The notes below the pieces were generated by a model. It did no database searches and was not told where the DNA came from. It worked only from the letters and a program-made list of their open reading frames with translations. Positions 9,802 to 18,951 of a stretch of 64,000 bases of DNA are shown one piece after another. The stretch covers positions 1 through 64,000 of the forward strand of contig JBCFBK010000009.1 of assembly GCA_038562555.1 (NCBI GenBank). Reading direction: 5' to 3'. The DNA is from JBCFBK01 sp038562555. GTDB taxonomy: Bacteria; Bacteroidota; Bacteroidia; Bacteroidales; Prolixibacteraceae. Positions within the stretch are counted from its first letter, which is position 1, and each line of letters begins with the position of its first letter. The position numbers and the translations under genes were made by a program.

Positions 9802-9832
9802 CAAAAATAGAGCTAATTCAATACATCACAAA
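9802..9832 (-). promoter_or_regulatory. Bacteroidota-type promoter of the ECF sigma gene
   Basis: On the minus strand TTTG (9829-9832) and TATTTTTG (9802-9809) are separated by 19 bp, an exact match to the phylum's housekeeping consensus TTTG-N19-TAnnTTTG. Transcription would begin near 9795, giving a leader of about 18 nt before the ATG at 9777. Confidence 0.75.
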
Positions 9833-9999
9833 ATGAGGGAACGATACAATTCCGTTATATCAGGTTAAATTCAGATAAAAAGAACGTAAACCGAGTCGTT
9901 TCGCATCGATCAGAACAATAATTTCCCGGATAAAAAATGACTGTTACCTTTCCCCGATAACAGCCATTCAAAACAGGATTGCATCTCCGCGAAAAGGGA

Positions 10000-12222
10000 T
10001 TATTTCTGTTGAAACAGTTCCTTATTGGGTTCGCTTCCCATGGTGAATTCGAGCATTCCTCCATCCATGATCTCCTGATGGGTAATGTAGGAGCGGTTGA
10101 GTACCTCGCCGTTCAGTTTCACTTCCTGAATATATTTGTTTTCGTTCGAAGCCTGCGGAGCCTTTACGGTAAATGTTTTACCGGGAGCAACCTCCATCTG
10201 CGCTTCCTGCACAATGGGCGAACCGAACTGGTATTGCAGATCAGCCGGATGTACCGGATAAAAGCCCATGGCGCTAAGCACGTACCAGGCCGACATTTGT
10301 CCGCAGTCCTCATTCCCGCTTAATCCGTCGGGTTTATCTGTGTACATGGTGGTCTGGATCTGGCGGTTCAGTTCCTGTGTTCTCCAGGGTCTGCCAGCAT
10401 AGTTGAACAGGAAAGTGGTATGGTGCCCCGGTTCATTTCCATGGGCATAGGCACCAATGAGTCCTGAAATATCGCTCGATGCCTCTTCTCCTTTCACTCC
10501 TTCTTCAACTTTAAACAACTGATCGAGTTTGTCGGCGAAAGGTTCTTTTCCTCCCAACAATTCAATCAGGCCGTTCACATCCTGCGGAACCAGCCACAGG
10601 TACTGCCAGGCATTTCCTTCGGTATAATCGCTTCCCTCGTGTTTGGAGAAGGCCGGATCGAAAGGAGTTGTCCATTTACCATTCCTCAGTTTCCCGCGCA
10701 TGAATCCGGTTTCCGGATCAAAGTAATTACGGTAGTTTTTTGAACGTTTGCGAAAATAGGCCGCCTCTTCGGTTTTGCCGAGTTTTTCTGCAACCTGGGC
10801 CACACTCCAGTCGTCAATAGCAACTTCCTCCGACTTGGCCACCGATTGCTGGATCTCATCGGCCGGCATGTAGCCCAGCTTATCGTATAGCCCTATGCCA
10901 TCGCGGTCGTTCATCGATGTAACTTTCATAGCTTCAAACGCCAGTTCGCGGTCAAAGTCGCCGATATTTTTCAAAATTGCTTCGGCAATAACGGTAATGG
11001 AATGATTTCCCACCATACAGAATGTTTCATTCCCTTCCAGTTCCCAAACGGGCAGGATTCCCGTTTGCTGATAGTGATTCAGCATCGATTTGACCATGTC
11101 ATTTACCCGGTCCTGTTGGTTGAGGGTAAATAACGGATGCAACGCCCGGTAGGTATCCCACAACGAAAACACCGTGTACTGGTTGTATCCATCAGCCTTC
11201 TGCACATCGCCTTTCACGCCCTTGAATTCGCCGTTCAGATCGGAAAATAACGAAGGAGCGATCATGGTATGGTAGAGCGAAGTATAGAAAATCTTCTTTT
11301 GTACGGGGTCGTTGCTGGTGATTTTGATCTTTGAGAGTTCTTTCTCCCAGGCATCGGAAGCGGCCTGACGGGTTGCTTCAAAGTCCCAGCCCGAAAGCGA
11401 CGCCTTAAGGTTGACCATGGCGTTTTCCTCACTCACCGACGAGATGCCCACTTTTGCCAGCACCTGCTTGTCGCTGAAACCGAAAACACCCACCGTACGG
11501 CCGTCTCCGCCAACACTTTTCACTTCCGAAGAAATGACGGGCGAAGAAAAGGCAACGGCAAAATAAACATGCTGATCGGCAGCCCACCCGTGTGAAAGCC
11601 GTTTGCCGGTTACCGTCACACTGTCGGCCAGTTGAAGAATCGTTTCATAGGGTTTATCCCAGTTAATGGCAAAGCCGAGGTTGATGATCAGGTTGTTCTT
11701 TCCGCTTTCGGGGAAGGTATAACGGTGCAAACCGGCCCGTTCCGCGACAGTCAGTTCGGCTTTGATCCCGTTATTTTTCATGGTCACCGCATAGTAACCC
11801 GGAGAAGCTTCCTCCTGATCGTGGGTATATTTTCCGGCGTAGCGGTAAACGAAATCCATGTTTTGCTCACCGTCCTTAAACGTAACGTCGGTTGCTACCG
11901 GAAGAAAGGAAATGTCGGCCAGATCGCCGATGCCGGTGCCGCTCAGGTGCAGGTGACTGAATCCGGCGATTGTGCTGTCCGAATAATGGTAGCCCGAACA
12001 CCAGTCCCACCCCTGCGTACCGTTGTCGGGACTGAGCTGAATTTGCCCGAAGGGGAACGCGGCTCCCGGAAAGGTATGACCGTGATAAGCCGTGCCGATA
12101 AACGGGTCAACAAAAGCTGTCAGCCGTTCCTGATCCGGACCGGCTGGTTGTTTCGGAGCTGTATTGCAGGCCGCAAGTGCGAACAGCACCCATGCGGCAG
12201 CGCTGAAATTTAATTTGAACAT
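10000..12222 (-). CDS. GH92 exo-alpha-mannosidase (first of three)
   Basis: 740 residues, a lipoprotein by its signal (VLFALAACNTAPK). The N-terminal beta-sandwich begins with the GH92 hallmark DPFIGTAYHGHTFPGAAFPF. The (alpha/alpha)6 catalytic domain follows. The Glu in YTEGNAWQYLW (about residue 535) corresponds to the proposed acid. The acidic GNEDCGQMSAWYV motif (Glu638-Asp639) corresponds to the base and Ca2+ site. GH92 enzymes are Ca2+-dependent inverting mannosidases acting on alpha-1,2/1,3/1,4/1,6 linkages of N-glycans or mannans. It lies upstream of, and on the same strand as, the locus A sigma factor, with a 222-bp gap that holds a separate promoter. It is therefore probably its own transcription unit linked in function. 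Confidence 0.95.
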   Translation of the reverse strand: MFKLNFSAAAWVLFALAACNTAPKQPAGPDQERLTAFVDPFIGTAYHGHTFPGAAFPFGQIQLSPDNGTQGWDWCSGYHYSDSTIAGFSHLHLSGTGIGDLADISFLPVATDVTFKDGEQNMDFVYRYAGKYTHDQEEASPGYYAVTMKNNGIKAELTVAERAGLHRYTFPESGKNNLIINLGFAINWDKPYETILQLADSVTVTGKRLSHGWAADQHVYFAVAFSSPVISSEVKSVGGDGRTVGVFGFSDKQVLAKVGISSVSEENAMVNLKASLSGWDFEATRQAASDAWEKELSKIKITSNDPVQKKIFYTSLYHTMIAPSLFSDLNGEFKGVKGDVQKADGYNQYTVFSLWDTYRALHPLFTLNQQDRVNDMVKSMLNHYQQTGILPVWELEGNETFCMVGNHSITVIAEAILKNIGDFDRELAFEAMKVTSMNDRDGIGLYDKLGYMPADEIQQSVAKSEEVAIDDWSVAQVAEKLGKTEEAAYFRKRSKNYRNYFDPETGFMRGKLRNGKWTTPFDPAFSKHEGSDYTEGNAWQYLWLVPQDVNGLIELLGGKEPFADKLDQLFKVEEGVKGEEASSDISGLIGAYAHGNEPGHHTTFLFNYAGRPWRTQELNRQIQTTMYTDKPDGLSGNEDCGQMSAWYVLSAMGFYPVHPADLQYQFGSPIVQEAQMEVAPGKTFTVKAPQASNENKYIQEVKLNGEVLNRSYITHQEIMDGGMLEFTMGSEPNKELFQQK

Positions 12223-12293
12223 GGTTGATGCGTGTTAATTTGTTTGAGGACGCAAGATACAAAACTTCTTTCGGGTTGATGAAAAGCAAATCT

Positions 12294-12577
12294 TCATTCT
12301 TGCGAATTGCCATTAATCGTCTCCATAATTTCCCTGAAACTGTTTAAGCCAGACTCGATGTTTTCAATGATCTCACTTGCCAGAATATCAGGGTCGGGCA
12401 AGTTGTCCAGGTCGGTAACGCTTTTGTCGTCAAGCCAAAAAATATCAAGGTTCGTTTTATCCCTTGCCAGTATTTCTTCGTAGGTGAATTTTCACCAACG
12501 TCCCTCGGGTTTTGCCCGCTCCAGGTTTCGGGACGTTTATGGCGGTTTTCGGGATAGTATCTTCCCGAATAAACCAA
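12294..12577 (-). pseudogene. hsdM: Remnant of type I restriction-modification methyltransferase 3' end
   Basis: The minus strand first encodes RYYPENRHKRPETWSGQNP. In a shifted frame it then encodes EGRW-stop-KFTYEEILARDKT, continuing through NLDIFWLDDKSVTDLDNLPD to a stop at 12294. This is the familiar C-terminus of HsdM N6-adenine methylases. Two lesions are visible: a frameshift near 12515 and an in-frame TGA at 12492-12494 where the family has Trp or another residue (a TGG to TGA change would explain it). No hsdS, hsdR or upstream hsdM sequence remains. This is a dead fragment left by loss of a restriction locus. Confidence 0.75.
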
Positions 12578-12588
12578 AACACCCCTGA

Positions 12589-12783
12589 CCTGTTGAAGGT
12601 ATTAATCATTCAAAGATCATATGCCATGAAACGAACCTGTTGCTCCACAACGCCCAGGGATATGATAATAATTTTCAGCAACATGTGAATTGGAGCGAAG
12701 TGGAAATCCCCGAAGGGAATTCCATACCGTTGGTTGTGCGTCTCGAAGCAATGACACTGGATACGCAAGTTGTAATTGGTTAA
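12589..12783 (+). other. Unassigned reading-frame remnant
   Basis: A plus-strand frame without a convincing start reads through NLLLHNAQGYDNNFQQHVNW and IPLVVRLEAMTLDTQVVIG to a TAA at 12781-12783. It looks like the protein-like C-terminal end of a deleted gene. It abuts the hsdM remnant and ends 17 bp before the exported hydrolase. I cannot name the family. Confidence 0.25.
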
Positions 12784-12800
12784 ATTAAAAATATAAACGT

Positions 12801-13805
12801 ATGAAATTTAAAGCGGTTTTCTCCATTTTTATACTGATGCTGACGGCAATTGCCGGAACGGCCCAGGAAAGTGAACTAAAAGTGTTGGGACTAAACCTGG
12901 AAAACTACAGCTATCCTTATGAGGTCCGCTACATCATACTGAACAGTCAGAATCAAACGTTCCGGATGGCTTACATGGATGTGACGCCGGAAAAGCCCAA
13001 CGGCAAAAGTATCCTGCTGCTGCATGGCAAGAACTTTAACGGGGCCTATTGGGGAAAGACGGCCGAACGACTCTCCGGAGAAGGGTTTAGGGTCATTATT
13101 CCCGACCAGATTGGCTTCGGAAAATCGGCCAAGCCGGCACATTACCATTATACCTTTCAGCAACTGGCCCTGAATACAAAAGCGGTCCTCGATACATTGG
13201 GCATTGAAAAGATCAGTGTTTTGGGCCATTCCATGGGCGGCATGCTGGCCACCCGTTTTGTTTTAATGTTCCCTGAAACCGCCGACCGCCTCATTTTGGC
13301 CAACCCGATCGGACTGGAAGACTGGAAGCTGAAGGTTCCGTATAAACCAGTAGAATGGTGGTATCAAAATGAATTAAAGCAGGATTACGCCGCGATCAGA
13401 AAATACCAGACGGAGAGCTACTACGACAATAAATGGAAGCCCGAATATGACGAATGGGTGAACCTGCTTGCCGGCTGGACCCTGAATATCGACTATCCAC
13501 GTATTGCCTGGAACGCGGCCCTCACCTACGATATGGTCTTCACACAACCGGTCTGTTATGAATTTGAGCAGATCAGCGTACCCACACTGCTGATTATCGG
13601 ACAGCGCGACCGCACAGCCCTGGGCAAACCGCTGGTCAGCGAAGAGGTTCGGAAAACCATGGGCAATTATCCGGAACTTGGAAGACTTACCCACCGGAAA
13701 ATTACAAACAGCCGGCTGGTGGAACTCGATAACGTGGGGCACCTGCCCCACATCGAAGCCTGGGAACGCTTTATTGAGCCACTGGTCAGCTTTTTGAAGG
13801 ACTGA
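12801..13805 (+). CDS. Exported alpha/beta-hydrolase
   Basis: 334 residues with a cleavable signal peptide (about 1-21, ending AGTAQ). It has the alpha/beta-hydrolase fold elements in order: oxyanion region LLLHGKNFNGAYW; nucleophile elbow GHSMGG with Ser144; acid in IIGQRDRTALG; and His in DNVGHLPHIEAW near the C-terminus. The catalytic triad is complete. It resembles exported 2-hydroxy-6-oxohepta-dienoate-hydrolase-like or haloalkane-dehalogenase-like proteins of Bacteroidetes. The substrate is unknown. It is the only intact plus-strand gene between the GH92 gene and SusCD pair B and sits between two degraded fragments, which suggests an insertion/deletion hotspot. Confidence 0.85.
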   Translation: MKFKAVFSIFILMLTAIAGTAQESELKVLGLNLENYSYPYEVRYIILNSQNQTFRMAYMDVTPEKPNGKSILLLHGKNFNGAYWGKTAERLSGEGFRVIIPDQIGFGKSAKPAHYHYTFQQLALNTKAVLDTLGIEKISVLGHSMGGMLATRFVLMFPETADRLILANPIGLEDWKLKVPYKPVEWWYQNELKQDYAAIRKYQTESYYDNKWKPEYDEWVNLLAGWTLNIDYPRIAWNAALTYDMVFTQPVCYEFEQISVPTLLIIGQRDRTALGKPLVSEEVRKTMGNYPELGRLTHRKITNSRLVELDNVGHLPHIEAWERFIEPLVSFLKD

Positions 13806-13806
13806 T

Positions 13807-13992
13807 CCTCTGCCGTCATCTGATTTATTATTTAAACGAGTTCTGAGATACCATGCAGCGGGGAAACTTCTACTAATAGAAACCGGTTCTGGGAACGCAC
13901 TGAATGGCTTTGTGAAATACAGAGGCGAGATTTACCTGATCCAAACACAGGCGGACCTGGAAAAGTTATTGGTGTTGGTAAAAAAGAAATGA
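13807..13992 (+). other. Unassigned short reading-frame remnant
   Basis: A plus-strand frame of about 60 codons with no ATG runs into a TGA at 13990-13992. Its end (GEIYLIQTQADLEKLLVLVK) looks like a genuine helical C-terminus. It may be the tail of a lost gene, or chance. The minus-strand terminator of SusCD pair B begins 8 bp later. Confidence 0.2.
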
Positions 13993-13999
13993 AAACAGC

Positions 14000-14035
14000 G
14001 TGCTCTCTCTTTAGATAAAACCAAAGAAAGAGCAC
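14000..14035 (-). terminator. Terminator of the SusCD pair B operon
   Basis: Imperfect hairpin just after the SusD stop: GTGCTCT with AGAGCAC (7 bp), then, past one mismatch, TCTTT with AAAGA (5 bp), with a 10-nt loop. On the minus strand it is followed by a T-rich tail (GCTGTTTTCATTTC, then TTTTTT). Confidence 0.65.
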
Positions 14036-14055
14036 CTGTAAAAATTTTAAGAAAG

Positions 14056-15546
14056 CTATAAACCACTGGCGTATCCAGGATTTTGAGTAATTGATCCGTT
14101 ACTGTTATCGATTTCCTGCTGCGGAAAAGGCAACAGCCGATGCGTGGCAGGATTAAATGTGCGGGCCGGCTTATACGATCCTTCGGCCGGAAGACTGTTA
14201 TATACTTCTTCGGCCAATCCCCAGCGGACCAAATCAAAATGACGGTCACCCCCTTCAAAGGCTAATTCCATCTTCCGTTCATACATCAAATCATTGAAGG
14301 TCGGAGCTCCTATTGGTCCCAGGCCTGCCCGCTGACGTACAAGATTAAAGGGTGCCGCTGCAGCAGCGACGCCAACGGTCCGGTTTGCGGGACCACCACC
14401 GTTCAGGTTAATGATCGCCTCGGCGTTGATCAGCAAAACATCAGCATATCTCAAAGCCGGAACATTCAGCCCGGCAACCCAGTCGGTATAAGACGCAGCA
14501 TAAGGCGACATATACTTGACACAAACTACAGGTGACTGATTATTAGGTGCCCTAAGAATATCGGTAGAGCCGTTGTAAGTGACAATATCGACATCCCGTC
14601 GGGCTACCGTAGCTGCTTTCCGAAGATCACCAGGTTGATAGGAGTTGTAAAAGTTCAGGGTTGCACTGACCAGTCTCCAGCCTGCGCCAACCTGCTCATT
14701 ATGCGTCCCTCCCCAAACATCGTTGGGCAAAAATAAAATAGGAGTAATGGGATACGAGCCAAACCTGGCTCCCAGCCCCCACAGGTGTTCGTTGTCATTT
14801 TCATGTTCAATCATAAATACCTGATTATAGGGCAAATTAATTGAATGTTTTCCCGAGCTAATGACCGTCTCCGCCGCTTCTTTTGCTTCAGCCCATTTTT
14901 CGCGATAAGCATAAACCTTGGCAAGAAGTCCCCAGGCCGCACCCATCCCCGGACGTCCTTCCTCATGTTCCCACTTTAGTTGCCCGGTCGCCTCCTTCAA
15001 GCTGTTTTCGATGACATCCCAGGTTTCATCTTCGGTAGCTCTCGCCAGTGAAGATTCTGAATTTTCCGGATCATAAAGAGGTACACCCCCGTACCGGATA
15101 ATCAGCTCGAAATAAGCAAAAGCCATTAGAAAATTAGCTTCGCCCAGAATACGGCTTTTCTGATCATTGTCCATCGTAATACCCGGTACATTAAAAAGGA
15201 TATCATTAGCCCTTTTTATCGTTCTGAAATAAGACCTGTAGCTATTCAGGCTAAGATCTCCTTCCGTATTCTGTATTGCCCTGAATTCAGACATAGCAAT
15301 GAAATCGGAATAGGCGTCGTTCAGGTAACCCAGATCGCTGAACGCATCCATTCCGCACCACTCTTCCCCGCCCAGCGCCTCTTCGTCCTGTAGCGGACTG
15401 TATGCACCGGCTAATGCCGATTCGGCCTGTTCAGCAGTTTGCCAAAAAACAGCATCGGTAAATTCATGTGGCTTTTTATCAAGAAAATCTTCCGCGCATG
15501 ATGCCAGTATAACGGACACCAGTATCGATATCGCAAATGCTTTCAT
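14056..15546 (-). CDS. SusD/RagB-family glycan-binding lipoprotein (pair B)
   Basis: 496 residues from the ATG at 15546. It starts with a lipoprotein signal (MKAFAISILVSVILASC) followed by AEDFLDKKPHEFTD. An in-frame upstream ATG at 15576 would overlap the SusC end by 14 bp and put ten polar residues before the signal, so I prefer the internal start. Typical SusD features are the internal TPR-like helices (FRTIKRANDILFNV, ANFLMAFAYFELIIRYGGVP) and the C-terminal FNPATHRLLPFPQQEIDN. It pairs with the SusC gene 16 bp upstream. Confidence 0.94.
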   Translation of the reverse strand: MKAFAISILVSVILASCAEDFLDKKPHEFTDAVFWQTAEQAESALAGAYSPLQDEEALGGEEWCGMDAFSDLGYLNDAYSDFIAMSEFRAIQNTEGDLSLNSYRSYFRTIKRANDILFNVPGITMDNDQKSRILGEANFLMAFAYFELIIRYGGVPLYDPENSESSLARATEDETWDVIENSLKEATGQLKWEHEEGRPGMGAAWGLLAKVYAYREKWAEAKEAAETVISSGKHSINLPYNQVFMIEHENDNEHLWGLGARFGSYPITPILFLPNDVWGGTHNEQVGAGWRLVSATLNFYNSYQPGDLRKAATVARRDVDIVTYNGSTDILRAPNNQSPVVCVKYMSPYAASYTDWVAGLNVPALRYADVLLINAEAIINLNGGGPANRTVGVAAAAAPFNLVRQRAGLGPIGAPTFNDLMYERKMELAFEGGDRHFDLVRWGLAEEVYNSLPAEGSYKPARTFNPATHRLLPFPQQEIDNSNGSITQNPGYASGL

Positions 15547-15562
15547 AATCTTTGTTTTGGAA

Positions 15563-18500
15563 TTAGAAATTAACATTTAAACCAAGCGTAAAGGTCTTTG
15601 CCTGTGGATAGGTTCCTTTATCAACACCATACATGTTATTGCTGAAGCCTCCGTCAGAACCGGTTTCCGGATCAAAACCGGAATACCCGGTAATCGTGAT
15701 CAGGTTTTGCATCGTCATATACACACGCAGTTTTGAAAACGTCTTGCCTGTCACCCGCTCATCAAAAGTATAACCCAGAGTCAGGTATTTCAGCCGGGCA
15801 AAACTTCCGTCCTCGACATACAGTGTGCTGTACATTTTATTGTTGTTCAGATCTTTGACCGTAACCCGCGGGACCGAATTGCTTTTGTGTTCGGGCCGCC
15901 AGCGATCAAGTATTTCGGGGCTGTTATTATAGCTGGTGCCTTGCATAAAGGTACCCCCCAATTTAAGTCCATTAAAAATCTTGTTCCCGCTGCTTCCGAT
16001 CCAAAGCATACTCAAATCAAAACCTTTGTAATCTGCATCAAAGGTCAATGAGAACGTGAGCGTAGGGAAACTGCTACCTGCGTTAAAACGGTCATCGGCA
16101 CTAATCACGCCGTCCTGGTTTCTGTCTTCAAACTTAACATCCCCGGGCAATGCAAAAGGCTGAATTTTCCCTCCATCGTTATTTATATAATTTTCTATTT
16201 CACTGTCTGTCTGAAAAATACCCAATGCATGGAGTACATAAAAATGACCGACCGGTTCTCCCTCCGAAATCCGTCCGACATTTGTGTTCTTGTAATTAGC
16301 AGTAAATAATTCGCTGGCTCCTTCAATACCAAATGTTTCCAGTTTGTTTTTTACATGCCCGATGTTTCCGGTCAGCTCATATTTAAAATTTTGATCCCGA
16401 TCCCGGTAAGTGAGGCCCAGGTCGAAGCCTTTGTTGGAAACTTCCCCTGCATTGCGAAAGGGTGATTCACCCACTCCCAGAGAGGAAAGCAAAGGAACCT
16501 GTACCAAAATGTCGGTCGTTTTCTTATGGAAATAATCACCGGTAAACACAAGTTTATTGTTATATAATCCCAGGTCAATCCCGATATCGGTCTGGGTAGT
16601 CACTTCCCATTTTATATCTCTGTTCGCCAAACGATTCTGAGCGACTGCAGTTACCTCTTTTCCGCCAAGAGTGGGAGAGTCAACGGGGCTGACCGTGCTG
16701 TAATATTGATAATTGGGTATTTTATCATTACCGAGTTGCCCCCAACTGCCACGAAGTTTCAAATCAGAAACCGTATTGGACAGACCGGAAAAGAAATTTT
16801 CCCTCGAGATCCTCCATCCTGCCGACACAGACGGAAACACCCCCCATCGTTTATCTTCAGGGAATTTGGAGGACCCGTCTGCACGGATATTAGCTGCAAA
16901 CAGGTATTTTTCATCAAACTCGTAATTCACGCGTCCAAAGTAACTTAACAAGGTGTAATCATCAGCGCTTCCGGAAACATGCTCGGGAAAGCTGCCGGCG
17001 TTATTAAAATAGCGTAACTCTTTATCTTCATTGCTAAACTCCTTTGCTGTTCCCGTATCGAGCCATTCAGAAGTAAATGACTCAAACGACACGCCTGCGA
17101 GCCCGGCAAAGTGATGCTTATCAAGCCGTTTATCGAAACTCAACGTATTATTCCACACCCATGTGCTGTTATTGGTATAGTATTCGTATAAGCTGTTCTG
17201 ATCCAGTCCACGGCCTCCGTTCTTTGCAATGGCTTTGAAATATTTGTACTTTCCATCGCTCCATTTATACCCAAAATCTGTTTTCAGCGTAAAGACTTCC
17301 CAAAATTTATATTCCAGGTAGGTGTTTCCACCGATTGCCTTGTTTTTTTGAGTCATATCTCTGCTGTTCAAGGAAGCCACGGGATTCGGAAAATCTCCGG
17401 TTGGCGCCCCGTATATTTGATTGGCCTCATCTTCCCAAACCGGGGTATTCCGCATGCTAAAGAGAGCTGAACTTAAAACCCCATCGTAATTACCGCGGGT
17501 ATCGGCCAGCCGTTGATCGTCGATTTCTATGGAAAAATTCTCTCCAAAGGTTAAGTTCTTTAGAATCTCATGCTGACTATTAAAACGGATGCTGTATTTC
17601 TTAAAGTTCGTCCTTTCTACAATACCGCCATTATTCAGGTAACCAATTCCCAGAGAAAAATTCGATTTCTCGCTTCCGCCCTGTATATTCAAATCCTGAT
17701 TTGAAATATACGCCGTCCGGAATACTTCTTTAAACCAGTTTGTCCGCGTCACGGCATTTTCCGGGTCCTTGTAATAATTCCATACGGATTCGGTTTCAGG
17801 AGTTCCATCGTTTGTTAAAGCCTCTGTATGGATGAGGTTCCTTTGCTCAGCCGTCAATGATTTTGGCATTTCCCAGACTTGTTGAACGCCCTGGCTGGTA
17901 TTAAATGAAACATTTGTACTTTCACCCCGTTTTCCTTTTTTAGTTGTGATAATGACCACTCCGTTTGCCCCCCTTGAACCATAAATAGCGGCTGATGCTG
18001 CATCTTTCAGGATGGTCATACTTTCAACATCAGCCGGATTTACAGGAATGCTTCCGACAATCCCGTCGACCACATACAGCGGACTGTTGTCGTTGATGGA
18101 GCCGGCGCCTCTGATCCTGACTTCCGTACCTCCCCCGGGTTCTCCGGAATTCTGAATGACAGTCACACCTGCAGCTTTGCCCTGTAAAGCATGGGTGACT
18201 GATTGATTAACGCCCTGATTCAGTTTTTCCGACGTAACCGACGACACTGCTCCCGTCAGATCAGCCTTTTTTTGGGTGCCGTAACCAATCGTGACAATCT
18301 CGTTAATCCCAATCACGTTTTCTTCCAGCGTAACAGACAAATCAGTTTGACTGCCTACCGTTACTTCTTTCGTCTTCATCCCGACAAACGAAAAAACGAC
18401 TACCGAATTATTATCAGCTACATCAATGGAAAATGCTCCATTGGAATCGGTAATTGTTCCGCTTGCAGTACCCTTCAAAGTGACCGACACCCCTGGTATT

Positions 18501-18682
18501 GGAACACCACTAACATCGGTGACCTTTCCTGTGATTTTTAAAGGTGCATCACTCCGGTTTCGCTGAAAACCTTGTTCAGATCCTCCATTGGCGTATCCTG
18601 ATAAAGAGAACGTCACCAATGCAATAAGCAGCAGGATAGCTGCTTTCAGATTAAAAAACAGTTTCCATCGCATAACTGTCAT
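15563..18682 (-). CDS. SusC/RagA-type TonB-dependent transporter, no STN domain (pair B)
   Basis: 1039 residues. Signal peptide about 10-32. The mature protein starts directly with a carboxypeptidase-regulatory-like domain (about 48-125, ITGKVTDVSGVPIPGVSVTL). The plug begins at about 130 (NEIVTIGYGTQKKADLTGAV), with LYVVDGI and VESMTILKDAASAAIYGSRG, and the beta-barrel ends in NVNF. The STN signalling domain found in the other two SusC proteins is missing and no ECF/FecR pair sits next to it. Regulation must therefore be different, for instance by the upstream glycosidase operon or a distant regulator. Confidence 0.95.
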   Translation of the reverse strand: MTVMRWKLFFNLKAAILLLIALVTFSLSGYANGGSEQGFQRNRSDAPLKITGKVTDVSGVPIPGVSVTLKGTASGTITDSNGAFSIDVADNNSVVVFSFVGMKTKEVTVGSQTDLSVTLEENVIGINEIVTIGYGTQKKADLTGAVSSVTSEKLNQGVNQSVTHALQGKAAGVTVIQNSGEPGGGTEVRIRGAGSINDNSPLYVVDGIVGSIPVNPADVESMTILKDAASAAIYGSRGANGVVIITTKKGKRGESTNVSFNTSQGVQQVWEMPKSLTAEQRNLIHTEALTNDGTPETESVWNYYKDPENAVTRTNWFKEVFRTAYISNQDLNIQGGSEKSNFSLGIGYLNNGGIVERTNFKKYSIRFNSQHEILKNLTFGENFSIEIDDQRLADTRGNYDGVLSSALFSMRNTPVWEDEANQIYGAPTGDFPNPVASLNSRDMTQKNKAIGGNTYLEYKFWEVFTLKTDFGYKWSDGKYKYFKAIAKNGGRGLDQNSLYEYYTNNSTWVWNNTLSFDKRLDKHHFAGLAGVSFESFTSEWLDTGTAKEFSNEDKELRYFNNAGSFPEHVSGSADDYTLLSYFGRVNYEFDEKYLFAANIRADGSSKFPEDKRWGVFPSVSAGWRISRENFFSGLSNTVSDLKLRGSWGQLGNDKIPNYQYYSTVSPVDSPTLGGKEVTAVAQNRLANRDIKWEVTTQTDIGIDLGLYNNKLVFTGDYFHKKTTDILVQVPLLSSLGVGESPFRNAGEVSNKGFDLGLTYRDRDQNFKYELTGNIGHVKNKLETFGIEGASELFTANYKNTNVGRISEGEPVGHFYVLHALGIFQTDSEIENYINNDGGKIQPFALPGDVKFEDRNQDGVISADDRFNAGSSFPTLTFSLTFDADYKGFDLSMLWIGSSGNKIFNGLKLGGTFMQGTSYNNSPEILDRWRPEHKSNSVPRVTVKDLNNNKMYSTLYVEDGSFARLKYLTLGYTFDERVTGKTFSKLRVYMTMQNLITITGYSGFDPETGSDGGFSNNMYGVDKGTYPQAKTFTLGLNVNF

Positions 18683-18951
18683 AATTAATAATGAATAATG
18701 AATAAAAATTAGAAATAGATGTTTAAATGCAGATTTTACTTCAACATACCCGCAGGGCTCACGCTCACTTGTTCAGTTCGTTTATGGCTCGTTTCATCTT
18801 ATCGCCTGTAATAAATTTAGCAAGAAATTTAAGATTAATAGTTACGTATGTTTATCTCTTAATTAATTATTAATGGTATTTTATCATTTTATCCCGATTT
18901 CACTCCTTTATGCTAAAATCTGTTACGAGAGAGTATGATACGGAGCCCGGT

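Noticed and set aside
9778..9804. Upstream TTG start adding nine residues to the ECF sigma factor
   Set aside because: It lies inside the -7 promoter element, before the likely transcription start.
11632..12213. 193-codon open frame antisense to the GH92 gene
   Set aside because: The opposite strand carries a full GH92 with all signatures; the antisense translation has no family pattern and reflects codon bias.
12223..12293. Promoter for the first GH92 (TATCTTGC near 12260)
   Set aside because: The -7 box misses a T and no -33 box is at a suitable distance, so it is not listed.
18683..18951. Promoter or riboswitch before SusC pair B
   Set aside because: AT-rich sequence with only a one-mismatch -7 box (TAAATTTA) and no convincing hairpin.
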